Source: Anaerolineae bacterium
GTDB taxonomy: Bacteria; Chloroflexota; Anaerolineae; Promineifilales; Promineifilaceae
Length of the DNA: 64,000 bases
Direction: 5' to 3'
Assembly: GCA_028277515.1 (NCBI GenBank)
Contig: JANQGC010000052.1
Location: 5,853 to 69,852, forward strand
Under the pieces are notes generated by a model. That model was not told where the DNA came from and did not search any database. It was given only the letters and a program-made list of their open reading frames with translations. Of this stretch, positions 35,429 to 44,000 are shown piece by piece. The position numbers and the translations under genes were made by a program. Each line of letters begins with the position of its first letter. Positions within the stretch are counted from its first letter, which is position 1.

Positions 35429-37246
35429 TTAGTCTCCTACGTTCAAGCTGGGTTCTGCTTCATTTACGAGTTGGCGCTCACTGCGGCGCAAGCCCCATGA
35501 TTGTGCCTCCTCAAATTTCGACCACAGACCGCTGTAAACGCCACCGGCGGCTACTAACTCGTCATGCGTGCCCACTTCAGCCAAACGGCCGTGATCCAAT
35601 ACCACGATTTGGTGTGCATCACGGATGGTGGACAGGCGGTGAGCAACTACGATTAACGTTTTCCCAGCAGTCAGGTTGGCGATAGCTGTGTGAATTTTGG
35701 CTTCATTTTCGGGGTCAGCAAACGCTGTTGCCTCATCTAAAACGACAATGGGGCAATCTTGCAAAATGGCGCGGGCAATCGTAATCCGCTGTCTTTGTCC
35801 TCCAGACAGACGGGTGCCCCGGTCGCCGGCTTGTGTGTCGTAGCCATCAGGTAGTTCATTGATGATGAACTCATGTGCCTGGGCTGCTTTGGCGGCGGCT
35901 TCAATTTCGGCATCTGTTGCGTCAGGTTTGCCCAGCCGAATGTTTTCTCGAATGGTGTCATGCAGCAGAAATGGAATTTGGAATACGAAACTGACGTGCT
36001 GCATCAAGTCATCACTGCTGATTTGGCGTATATCGACCCCGCCAACACGAATACTGCCATCATTCACATCCCAAAAGCGGGGGATGAGTTGGGCAAGGGT
36101 GCTTTTTCCGGCACCGGATGGGCCAACGAGGGCAGTCACAGTGCCGGTGGCCATCTCCAGGGTTACATTTTGCAAAGCGGCGTCTTCCCGGTCGGCATAG
36201 GTAAAGGTCACATTTTCAAAGGTAACGGCCGCATCACGCGGTGGTGTCGAGGTGGCTGGTTCGGGCAAAATTGGTTCCGCCAGCAGTTTACCAATGCGCT
36301 TGGCACCCGCCGAAGCCATGTTGATCAATTGTGACAACCACACCATCGGCACGATCGATTCAGCTACTGTGGGCCCTAAGAACATGAAGAGTAGTAATGT
36401 CGGAATATCCAGCAGCCCTTGCTGTACCAGCCATAAACCAACTAGGGTGACTACCAGCAAAGTGGGTAGGGCAGCAAATAATGTGCGCGCGATAAACGCT
36501 GGTGTGCGTGACTTTTCTGACCAGGCGCGCTGCCAGGCCGTCGACTCCTCCAGCGCATCATGATACCGCTTGAACGAAGCTGTGCCATCATCAAAGGTGC
36601 GTACCACTTGCATCCCCTGCACATACTCAATGATCGTGCGATTGATGCGTTCATTAGCGGCATCATACTTGGCTCGCCCCTCTTCATAATCTCTAAATGC
36701 GAAACGCATGGCGATCAATCCAATGGGCAAAACAACCAGCGAGATAAGGGCCATGCGCCAATCGATGATAAACATGAGGATGATGGCCACGAGCGGGAAG
36801 GTATAGCCCCGTGCCAACAGCGGTGTACTATCAGCGACAAAGGCATGAAGACTGCGCACATCGTCCATCAATATCTTCTTTAGGGCGCCAGATCCCGTTG
36901 TGACCACAAAACCAAGGGGCACTTTGGCTAAATGGGTTGTAAGTTGGGTGCGTAAGATTTCTTCTAGCTCAAAGGCGCCCTTGTGCGACCAATTGAATGA
37001 CAACACCCGCAGTACAATGCCGATAGCAATCAACACAAAAATGATGGCAAAATATTGCCAAAGTTGGCTTGTGTCTGGATTTTCGGCCATTAATTCAACA
37101 GCAACCGGGCGAATCATGACCAATGCTAGCAGCCAGGCGAGACCGCTAATAGCTGATATTGTCATAGCGGCATAAATTTGGCGGTTGACGGGTTTGATAA
37201 TGCCCCACAGGGATAGTTCTTTTCCTTTCGTCGTTTTTTTTATCAT
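35429..37246 (-). CDS. Exporter-fold ABC half-transporter, IrtA/YbtP-like (cassette B)
   Basis: 605 residues, first gene of the 13.6-kb operon. Six helices, then the ATPase: VGPSGAGKST, RLSGGQRQRITIARA, IVVLDEATAFADPENE. It pairs in type with 28281-30074 (shared LRTQLTTHLAKVPLG-like and LLDDV/LMDDV..LHAFVADSTP stretches). The Q-loop context reads VFQIPFLLHDT rather than VFQDTFLFNDT. GGAG lies nine bases upstream of ATG 37246. The promoter must be in the AT-rich gap to its right, but I could not place it with certainty. Confidence 0.88.
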   Translation of the reverse strand: MIKKTTKGKELSLWGIIKPVNRQIYAAMTISAISGLAWLLALVMIRPVAVELMAENPDTSQLWQYFAIIFVLIAIGIVLRVLSFNWSHKGAFELEEILRTQLTTHLAKVPLGFVVTTGSGALKKILMDDVRSLHAFVADSTPLLARGYTFPLVAIILMFIIDWRMALISLVVLPIGLIAMRFAFRDYEEGRAKYDAANERINRTIIEYVQGMQVVRTFDDGTASFKRYHDALEESTAWQRAWSEKSRTPAFIARTLFAALPTLLVVTLVGLWLVQQGLLDIPTLLLFMFLGPTVAESIVPMVWLSQLINMASAGAKRIGKLLAEPILPEPATSTPPRDAAVTFENVTFTYADREDAALQNVTLEMATGTVTALVGPSGAGKSTLAQLIPRFWDVNDGSIRVGGVDIRQISSDDLMQHVSFVFQIPFLLHDTIRENIRLGKPDATDAEIEAAAKAAQAHEFIINELPDGYDTQAGDRGTRLSGGQRQRITIARAILQDCPIVVLDEATAFADPENEAKIHTAIANLTAGKTLIVVAHRLSTIRDAHQIVVLDHGRLAEVGTHDELVAAGGVYSGLWSKFEEAQSWGLRRSERQLVNEAEPSLNVGD

Positions 37247-37783
37247 TAATTATTCTCCGATTTGTTGGCTTATTTACGCTAAATTGCATAGCTTTTTGTA
37301 TTCCAAGCTGCCGTCGATATGGAGACTGTCTTGAGACGGCTTGTAATAGGGACATAAATAAATTATTAATAGTCAACGGCGGAATCAGTCCAAACCATGC
37401 AATTACACTTCTCTGATAAGTCGCAAATTTAGGTCACTAGATGATATTTTATAAGGTGATCCTTATTTTTAAAGGCAAAAAAATTCTTGTAATTTTGGGC
37501 ATTTATGCTTTGCCAAATAGCATAACGCCAATGCTACATAATTATGAGGAATAATAGATTTAAAAAACAGGTAAGCAGTTAACTAAAAATTTAACGATGA
37601 AACAAGATTAAGATGAACTTTCGTTAAGAATCAGATTTCGTTGCGCTGAAATAAATCAAAAATTTACGGGCAATTTTTCTTTGCACAACCATAAATTTTA
37701 GTATTTGGCAGAAGTAACCGTTTGGTATATATTTTAGGAAAGGCTAAATAATTATATAGACAAGACTAAAGGAATCTCTGTTA
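37247..37783. promoter_or_regulatory. AT-rich divergent control region, ABC/ECF operon and MFS gene
   Basis: 537 bases without a gene, much more AT-rich than the surroundings. It holds an exact inverted repeat ATAAGG-TGAT-CCTTAT (37451-37466), loosely like metalloregulator boxes of the DtxR type. A promoter for the MFS gene is TTGGCA (37705-37710), 17 bases, TATATT (37728-37733). A further weak repeat CCGTC...GACGG lies near 37310-37340. The leftward promoter is not obvious. Confidence 0.5.
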
Positions 37784-39115
37784 ATGACTAAACTAACAAA
37801 AGAACGTGCATTTTATGCTATCATGGCCGGCCAATTGGTTTCGACCATTGGTTCTAGCATGACCCGATTCGGGTTAGGGATTTGGGTGCTGCAAGAGACG
37901 GGAAATACGGCCGTTTACAGCGTCCTTCTCTTTTTTGCTGTCTTGCCCCTAGGCTTAGGGTCGCTGGTTGCTGGCCCGCTGGTCGACCGCTGGAACCGAC
38001 GCAATGTACTGATTGTGAGCAACGTTGCCGCCAGCCTCAGCACCCTAGTGGTAGCTCTACTCTTTTTTGCAGACAGCCTGGCCCTGTGGCAGCTTTACAT
38101 GGCTCTGACCGTCAACGGCATCGCCAACGCCTTTATTTTGCCGGCTCTCGACGCCAGTATTCCACTGCTGGTCGACAAGGAACAACTTGGCCGCGCCGCC
38201 GGTCTGACGCAGATGATTCAGGCATTTGAAGTCATTTTAGGACCGGCCCTGGCAGGTTTGGTGATTGGCGGTATAGGGCTTGGGGCGATTTTTATTGTTG
38301 ATTTCGTCACCTTCGGTGCGAGCATTATCGCCCTGCTACTTGTGGACATTCCCCAGCCTACAGCCCAGTCGGATGAAGCCACCCAACAGTCGTTATGGCA
38401 ATCGTTTGCCTTTGGCGTGCGGTACATCCGAGAGCGCCCCTCTTTTCTTTATCTGATGGGCTTTGTTACGCTCACCATGTTCCTGATGCCCGGAATTGGT
38501 TATGCGCTGGTGACGCCGCTGGTTTTGAGCATTGCCAGCGAGCAAGCTGCTGGACTCGTCGTCTCCAGCTTTGGGTTGGGATCGCTGGTGGCAGGCATTT
38601 TGCTAACGATGTGGGGCGGCCCAAAACGGCGCATGGACGGCATTTTGGGGGCAATGATGCTGGCGGGGCTGGCGGCGATGTTGGCCGGACTGTGGCAGAG
38701 CGTTTGGTCGACGGCCGTTAGTATGCTGCTCATTGGTGTGGCTTTTGTCTTCATGATTGGGCTTAACCGAGTAATTTGGCAGGTGAAGGCAGCTCCCAGT
38801 GTGTTAGGGCGGGTCTTTTCGCTGCGGGTGGCGCTTGGCGTCGGAGCGCAGTCACTAGGTGTACTGCTGGCCGGGATTATGGCCGAACGCTGGTTTGAGC
38901 CATTGCTGATGGCAAACGGCGCATTGGCTGACAACGTGGGACAGTTGATTGGCACAGGCGTAGGGCGTGGCATGGCCTTCATGTTTATTTTGCTGGGCCT
39001 ATTCCTTATCGCCCTGACAGTGATCTCGTTCCTGGTGCCACGTATTAGATACCTTGAAGATGATGTGCCTGATTATGTGACCCTTACCCCGGCATCAGCC
39101 GATTCGTCAGCATGA
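37784..39115 (+). CDS. MFS transporter
   Basis: 443 residues with twelve predicted helices in two halves. The first cytoplasmic loop has the major-facilitator signature GPLVDRWNRRNVL (about 64-76), and the start ERAFYAIMAGQLVSTIGSSMTRFGLGIWV is typical of drug or siderophore exporters of the EntS/MdtG-like branch. It would export a small molecule using the proton gradient; the substrate is unknown. It is divergent from the ABC/ECF operon and shares its control region, so co-regulation is plausible. No siderophore or antibiotic synthesis genes are present in the window. AAGGA precedes ATG 37784. Confidence 0.88.
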   Translation: MTKLTKERAFYAIMAGQLVSTIGSSMTRFGLGIWVLQETGNTAVYSVLLFFAVLPLGLGSLVAGPLVDRWNRRNVLIVSNVAASLSTLVVALLFFADSLALWQLYMALTVNGIANAFILPALDASIPLLVDKEQLGRAAGLTQMIQAFEVILGPALAGLVIGGIGLGAIFIVDFVTFGASIIALLLVDIPQPTAQSDEATQQSLWQSFAFGVRYIRERPSFLYLMGFVTLTMFLMPGIGYALVTPLVLSIASEQAAGLVVSSFGLGSLVAGILLTMWGGPKRRMDGILGAMMLAGLAAMLAGLWQSVWSTAVSMLLIGVAFVFMIGLNRVIWQVKAAPSVLGRVFSLRVALGVGAQSLGVLLAGIMAERWFEPLLMANGALADNVGQLIGTGVGRGMAFMFILLGLFLIALTVISFLVPRIRYLEDDVPDYVTLTPASADSSA

Positions 39116-39668
39116 CAACCGTTCCGGCTATTATGTGTGAAAATGGAGCGCTAGACCAAATTGGGAAAATATATGGATGATGAGAAGTCCGGCCATAGAA
39201 AACATAGCAATATATTCAATTGATGAGCCGAATACACAATGACTAACGCGATGACGATGCCAACAAAAACGTTGGCGAAACGTGACTCTGGCACAGCGTT
39301 TGCAACCACCGTACCACATCAATTGCTATAATTCGTTGCTTCATTGATTGCTGCAATGCTATTTTTGATAAAATAACTCATTGCCCAACTCCTTGTTGGT
39401 AACTTTTAGTCGTCAATTCCTTGATTGACGTAAAGTCAATAATAAACCCGACATCTGAAGGAGTTGCAAAGTTGATCTGTGGATTTGGAAAATAAAGAAA
39501 AGGGTTTGATACCTCAACTCTCCGCTTAATGAAATGTGACAAAAAAGCAAAATGGTGGCATCTTTGTGGCTAAAAGCCTCTGACCAAAATTCCAACTCTA
39601 ATAGAAATTGCAATCGAGTTACTAACCATTTCAAGAGAATTCAGGCAACTATAAAGCAAGGAGTGCAT
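39116..39668. other. Gene-poor gap with possible membrane-protein remnant
   Basis: 553 bases. At 39131-39322 the minus strand codes hydrophobic stretches in two frames (YIAMFSMAGLLIIHIFSQFG in one, NVFVGIVIALVIVYSA in another), which could be a frameshifted remnant of a small membrane protein; weak. A perfect inverted repeat CGTCAAT (39411-39417) and ATTGACG (39424-39430) lies further right. No promoter for the sigma gene could be placed. Confidence 0.3.
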
Positions 39669-40253
39669 ATGTTCCAACAACAGCACCGTACAGACGACAT
39701 TCTCATCCAGTCTTGCCGTAAAGGAGAAGCAAAAGCCTGGGAAGAGATTGTAGATCGATACGAGCGTCTCGTTTATTCAATTCCTTTAAACTATGGATTG
39801 TCTCGCGACGATGCTGCCGATATAGCCCAGGTGACGTTTACCATTTTGCTGCAAAGCCTGGACAACCTGCGACCAGATAGCCAGCTTGGTGCCTGGTTAG
39901 CCACTGTAGCTCGACGGCGCACATGGCGGCTGTTGGAGCGCCATAGGCGTGAAAGCATTGAACCCGAAGAAGATTTAGCCGACAGTCGCATATTAATCGA
40001 CAACAGTGATGCTGTTGATCGAGAACGAATGGAATTGCTTGAATGGATCAACCAGGGGCTGACTCATATCAGTCAACGCTGCCGTGATCTGCTTACGGCG
40101 CTTTATTTCGCAGCGGAAACACCTTCTTATAATGAAATCGCTGAGCGTTTTCAAATGCGTGTGGGCAGTGTCGGCCCCACGCGTGCACGCTGCCTGGAGC
40201 GGTTGAAAGAACACATGGTAGACAACACCGAACATATAAGTACATATGATTAG
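39669..40253 (+). CDS. Sigma-70-family (ECF-type) RNA polymerase sigma factor
   Basis: 194 residues with only regions 2 and 4. Region 2 (about 10-85) reads SCRKGEAKAWEEIVDRYERL, DIAQVTFTILLQSLDNLRP, and ends in the basic WLATVARRRTWRLLERHRR that melts the -10 element. Region 4 (about 125-180) is YNEIAERFQMRVGSVGPTRARCLERLKE, a helix-turn-helix for the -35. The start is ATG 39669 with AAGGAG upstream. The next genes are a likely regulator and a CHAT protease; a repeated promoter-like motif lies in front of three downstream units and is its likely target (inference). Confidence 0.93.
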   Translation: MFQQQHRTDDILIQSCRKGEAKAWEEIVDRYERLVYSIPLNYGLSRDDAADIAQVTFTILLQSLDNLRPDSQLGAWLATVARRRTWRLLERHRRESIEPEEDLADSRILIDNSDAVDRERMELLEWINQGLTHISQRCRDLLTALYFAAETPSYNEIAERFQMRVGSVGPTRARCLERLKEHMVDNTEHISTYD

Positions 40254-40278
40254 GACCTAATTAACCCAAATTTGAAAT

Positions 40279-40313
40279 TCATGTATTTTTTAGCTCGCCT
40301 AGCCTATATATAT
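40279..40313 (+). promoter_or_regulatory. Shared promoter-like motif, site 1
   Basis: TCATGTATTTTT (40279-40290), 13 bases, then CTATATATAT (40304-40313), 39 bases before ATG 40352 of the anti-sigma-like gene and CHAT protease. The same 12-base box and AT-rich -10 occur at 45672 and 53365. Confidence 0.65.
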
Positions 40314-40351
40314 AGTAAAGGCAGGAGAAAAACCATAGGAAGATATGAGTT

Positions 40352-40975
40352 ATGACCGATAATTTACCGTTTGAGCAATTAGTAGAATGGATTGAAGGTA
40401 ATCTGGACGAAGCAAAAAATGCTGAAATTGAAGCCCAGTTAGCTCAAGCCGACGACAAAACACAAATCACTATTGCTTGGTTGCGATCCATTTTACAGGC
40501 TGGTGATAAGATTGTATTGGAAACAATACCGCAAATGGTAAGGGTGCGGCTGACAGAGCGTTTCGACACATATGCCCGCGATAGGCAGCAACCAAGTTTC
40601 TTTCAGAGATTAATGGCCAGCCTGACTTTTGATAGTGGCCTAAATCCAGTTCCTGCTGGCGTGCGTGAAGCCAATCTCCAGTCACAGTCTCAACAGCTCG
40701 TTTACTCGGCCGATAATACTGACATTACGCTGCATATCTATCGAATACCGGATGTTGCGACCATAACCATTTCCGGACAGATTTTTTCCGAGGACGGTCG
40801 CCCTCTAGATATTTTTTCCATCCAATTGATACAAGATGGTGTCGAAACGGACCTGACAACGGCTGATGAACTTGGTGAATTCACCTTTACGGCCGTTCCC
40901 AACGGCAGATACAGCCTAATCCTTAGCAGCGACAGTATTGAGATTATGATTCCTGAAATCATTATTCCTGAATAA
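40352..40975 (+). CDS. Putative soluble anti-sigma-like protein with Ig-like C-terminus
   Basis: 207 residues. The N-terminal about 90 (LVEWIEGNLDEAKNAEIEAQL) resemble the helical start of anti-sigma proteins but carry no zinc ligands, and no membrane segment follows. The C-terminal part (about 130-200), TITISGQIFSEDGRPLDIFS then DELGEFTFTAVPNGRYSLIL, is a carboxypeptidase-regulatory-like beta-sandwich. Position between an ECF sigma factor and a CHAT protease suggests it controls one or both; a soluble anti-sigma that the protease could cut is my inference. It is two bases from the CHAT gene. Confidence 0.6.
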   Translation: MTDNLPFEQLVEWIEGNLDEAKNAEIEAQLAQADDKTQITIAWLRSILQAGDKIVLETIPQMVRVRLTERFDTYARDRQQPSFFQRLMASLTFDSGLNPVPAGVREANLQSQSQQLVYSADNTDITLHIYRIPDVATITISGQIFSEDGRPLDIFSIQLIQDGVETDLTTADELGEFTFTAVPNGRYSLILSSDSIEIMIPEIIIPE

Positions 40976-40977
40976 AT

Positions 40978-43854
40978 ATGACTTCTTCAAGACCTGAGAT
41001 TGATGACGCTTTCCTCAACCGCATATTGGCCATACCGAACCGAAAACGACAAACGACCGTTCTCATTGCTTCTGGTCTATATAATGAAGATGGGTTGGCG
41101 GCCTTGCTGGAGCAAGCTTCTCGCCTGATACAACGCGACCCTGGCAGAGCCCGCTTTCTAGCTATTTTGTGCAGCACAGTCGGCGACGAACTTAAGAGCT
41201 CGCGCAGCATTGCTCACGCTGACTATTTGCAAGCACAAATCCATGCTGCGCAGGGTGAATTTGATGATGCTCTCCGCTTTATTGAATCCAGCCGCCAGGC
41301 GTATCTGACGTTGGGCATGATGGTCGAGGCACTGCGTGTCAACATTGGCTTGATGAACATTCACTGCGAGTCTGGTCGTTACCAGGAAGCATTTTCTGCC
41401 GGGCAAACCATTTTAAATGCCGTTGAAAGTGTCACAGAAAATGACCCGATATTGCTGCCAGCAGATGCCACGTTGTTGGCGGCGTTGGCCTACCAAAATA
41501 TGGGCGTTTGCTACCGGCGACAGGGACGTTACGAAGATGCTAACAACGCCTACACCCAGGCCGAAGAGTATTTCCGTGAAATAGATATGCTGGAGCCAAT
41601 TGGCCATTTAAGCGTAAACCGGGCGATGGTTTTGATTGATCTGGGGCAAGCTCGCGAGGCACTGGACGCGCTGGAAACGGCCGTAATTATCTTCACCAAC
41701 GCCAACCACACGCGGATGCAAGCCAAAGCATTGAATAACATGGGACTGGCCCATCAACTGTTAGGTAGCTACGATCGCAGCCTGGAAAACCTGGAGCAGG
41801 CACGCCGCTTATTTGACACCTTTGATGCCCAGGCCGAGCGGCAAATCTTGCTATTGGACATTGCTCGCATCCACCTTTCCCTGAATTTATACCCCGAAGC
41901 ATTAACAACTTACCAAGAAGCGGCCGTTCATTTGGAACAAACTGGAATGCAGTATCATCTGGCTCATGCTCAATGGGGTATTGGCATCGCGCTGGCAGCA
42001 CAGAGAAACATTCCAGCCGCCGAAAATGCGCTGTCTCGAGCTGCCGACTTGTTTGCCGCTGCCGAAAATATGCCCTATCTCTCCGGGGTAATGTTAGAAC
42101 AAAGTGCCCTGCTGATTGCACAAAACCAGCACGGTGCAGCTTTGCAAAAGGCACAAGATGCACTGCAATTAGTTGCCGGCTCAGAATGGTCGGTGCAATT
42201 AGTTTATGCATTGTTGCGGGTATCCGACCTATTACTTTCCGAAGATATGATATCGGCCGAGTTGCTGCTGCAAGAGGCGCAAGAGATAGTTGATAAATTA
42301 ATGCTGCCCCATTTACGCTATCGAGTCAACCAACGATTGGGCCATCTACGCTTGCAACAAGGACAGGATGAAGAAGCGGAGGCACTGCTGCTAACAGCCG
42401 TTACCGACATCGAACGCCTGCGCCAAACCCTGACCCATGAAGCCATTCGCGCCTCATTTTTACAAGACAAAATCGCTGCTTACGAAGATTTAATACAGCT
42501 TTATTTGCAGCGTGAGGACGAAGCCAGCCTACAACGTGCCTTTGCCATTGCTGAACAGGCCAAATCCCGCACGCTTATTGATCTGCTCATGGGATTGGCT
42601 GAGACCAAATTAGATACCGAAGACCTGGTCTTAGCCGAACGTCTGCGCTCTCTAAAGGCAGATCTGACCGCCATTTATAATGAATCATTTAACAGCGGTA
42701 CTGGTGGTGAACGACATGCCCGACAGTCGGATTTGTACGCGCGGGCGCTCTTGTTGGAAAATGAGATTCGTCGCCTCTGGTTACAAGTTGCGGCTACTCC
42801 TGCTGCTGCCACCTTTTTGCCACAACCAGAATTTCCCGAGCTAACTGCACCACATACGCAGTCCGGCACAATAGTTTTCACCTACCATATCATTGGCGAT
42901 GAGGTGATGGTTTTTGTACATAAAAACGATCGTCTCCACACTCACCGCCATCTTGGCAACCTAACCCACGTTCAACAACTACTCAACCGGTTATCTATTC
43001 AGTGGGCGCATTTCCGGGCTGGCGATGCTTTTGCCAAACGCCACATGCATCATCTTACACTATCTGCCCAGCGCATTCTCCGTGAATTGTACCAAGTACT
43101 GATCGCTCCATTGGAAGGCTATTTGAGCCACGATGAAATAGCGCACCTCCTTGTTATTCCTCATGGCGTTTTGCACCAGGCTCCATTCCACGCCTTTTTT
43201 GACGGGCAGGTCTACTTGATTGATCGGCTAGAAGTTGCCTATGCACCAAGTGTTACCTTGTATAATCTCTGTCAGCAGCAAACGCCTCGCCAGACTGGGA
43301 AATCGCTAATTTTTGGTGTTTTGGATGATGATATACCCTTCGTCGAGAAGGAAGCCAAAGCATTGGTAACAGCATTGCCCAATGCCAAACTTTTTGTCAA
43401 TGAGCAGGCAACCATCGACGCTTTACATCAAGAAGCGGCAAATGGCAATATCATCCATATTGCCTGTCATGGTATTTTTCGACAAGATAATCCCATGTTT
43501 TCGGCATTGAAACTGTACAATGGCTGGCTGACAGCCACATCGGCGATGCAATTATCATTGGATGGCGCATTGGTGACCTTAAGCGCGTGCGAATCGGGAC
43601 GAAGTCAAATCGTAGCGGGTGATGAGATTTTGGGGCTGACTCGTGCCTTTCTGGGCGCAGGTGCGGCTACGCTGGTTGTTAGTCTATGGCTGGCAGCGGA
43701 TGAGACTACAGCCGCTTATATGATGAATTGGTACGAACAGATGAAACACCAGCCTACTCACGCCGCTGCTTTACGTGCTGCCACACTTGCAGTGAAAACC
43801 ACCCACCCGCATCCGTATTACTGGGCGCCATTTATCCTCATTGGCCAATCTTGA
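40978..43854 (+). CDS. TPR-CHAT caspase-like protease
   Basis: 958 residues. The first about 520 are TPR repeats (for example YQNMGVCYRRQGRYEDANNAY), then a helical linker and a C-terminal CHAT domain (about 680-958), a caspase-family cysteine-peptidase fold. The catalytic His is His831 in IIHIACHGIF and the Cys is Cys871 in VTLSACESG, both present, so it should be active. CHAT proteases studied so far are released by a trigger and cut specific partner proteins in bacterial defence or cell death. No CRISPR effector or gasdermin is next to it; the nearest possible targets are the anti-sigma-like protein before it and the subtilisin-like proprotein after it. Confidence 0.93.
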   Translation: MTSSRPEIDDAFLNRILAIPNRKRQTTVLIASGLYNEDGLAALLEQASRLIQRDPGRARFLAILCSTVGDELKSSRSIAHADYLQAQIHAAQGEFDDALRFIESSRQAYLTLGMMVEALRVNIGLMNIHCESGRYQEAFSAGQTILNAVESVTENDPILLPADATLLAALAYQNMGVCYRRQGRYEDANNAYTQAEEYFREIDMLEPIGHLSVNRAMVLIDLGQAREALDALETAVIIFTNANHTRMQAKALNNMGLAHQLLGSYDRSLENLEQARRLFDTFDAQAERQILLLDIARIHLSLNLYPEALTTYQEAAVHLEQTGMQYHLAHAQWGIGIALAAQRNIPAAENALSRAADLFAAAENMPYLSGVMLEQSALLIAQNQHGAALQKAQDALQLVAGSEWSVQLVYALLRVSDLLLSEDMISAELLLQEAQEIVDKLMLPHLRYRVNQRLGHLRLQQGQDEEAEALLLTAVTDIERLRQTLTHEAIRASFLQDKIAAYEDLIQLYLQREDEASLQRAFAIAEQAKSRTLIDLLMGLAETKLDTEDLVLAERLRSLKADLTAIYNESFNSGTGGERHARQSDLYARALLLENEIRRLWLQVAATPAAATFLPQPEFPELTAPHTQSGTIVFTYHIIGDEVMVFVHKNDRLHTHRHLGNLTHVQQLLNRLSIQWAHFRAGDAFAKRHMHHLTLSAQRILRELYQVLIAPLEGYLSHDEIAHLLVIPHGVLHQAPFHAFFDGQVYLIDRLEVAYAPSVTLYNLCQQQTPRQTGKSLIFGVLDDDIPFVEKEAKALVTALPNAKLFVNEQATIDALHQEAANGNIIHIACHGIFRQDNPMFSALKLYNGWLTATSAMQLSLDGALVTLSACESGRSQIVAGDEILGLTRAFLGAGAATLVVSLWLAADETTAAYMMNWYEQMKHQPTHAAALRAATLAVKTTHPHPYYWAPFILIGQS

Positions 43855-44000
43855 CACAGCCCTACTTTCCAAAACATTACTATTAACCAATCGGCAACTT
43901 TATTAACAGATGTCTGACTCATTACATTCAAATAATTAAAAAGTACAGATACTAAAGCAGTCGTTTGGCTAACTGTCTTCAGTATAAAAGGGAGATAAAA

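Noticed and set aside
37451..37466. DtxR/IdeR iron box upstream of the transporter operon
   Set aside because: Only a 6-base-arm palindrome; the match to the known box is loose and a single site cannot support a named regulator. Kept only as an inverted repeat.
23587..39115. Siderophore biosynthesis locus around the IrtAB-like transporters and the MFS exporter
   Set aside because: No NRPS, NIS synthetase, or chorismate enzymes are present; only transport genes. A metal-chelate role remains a guess.
39131..39322. A 63-residue membrane protein on the minus strand
   Set aside because: Hydrophobic stretches fall in two different frames and there is no ribosome site; at best a decayed remnant, so it is not called a gene.
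40978..43854. CHAT protease as part of a type III-E CRISPR (craspase) system
   Set aside because: No CRISPR array, no Cas7-11-like effector and no reverse transcriptase or cas1 anywhere in the window. Having a nearby sigma factor alone is not enough.
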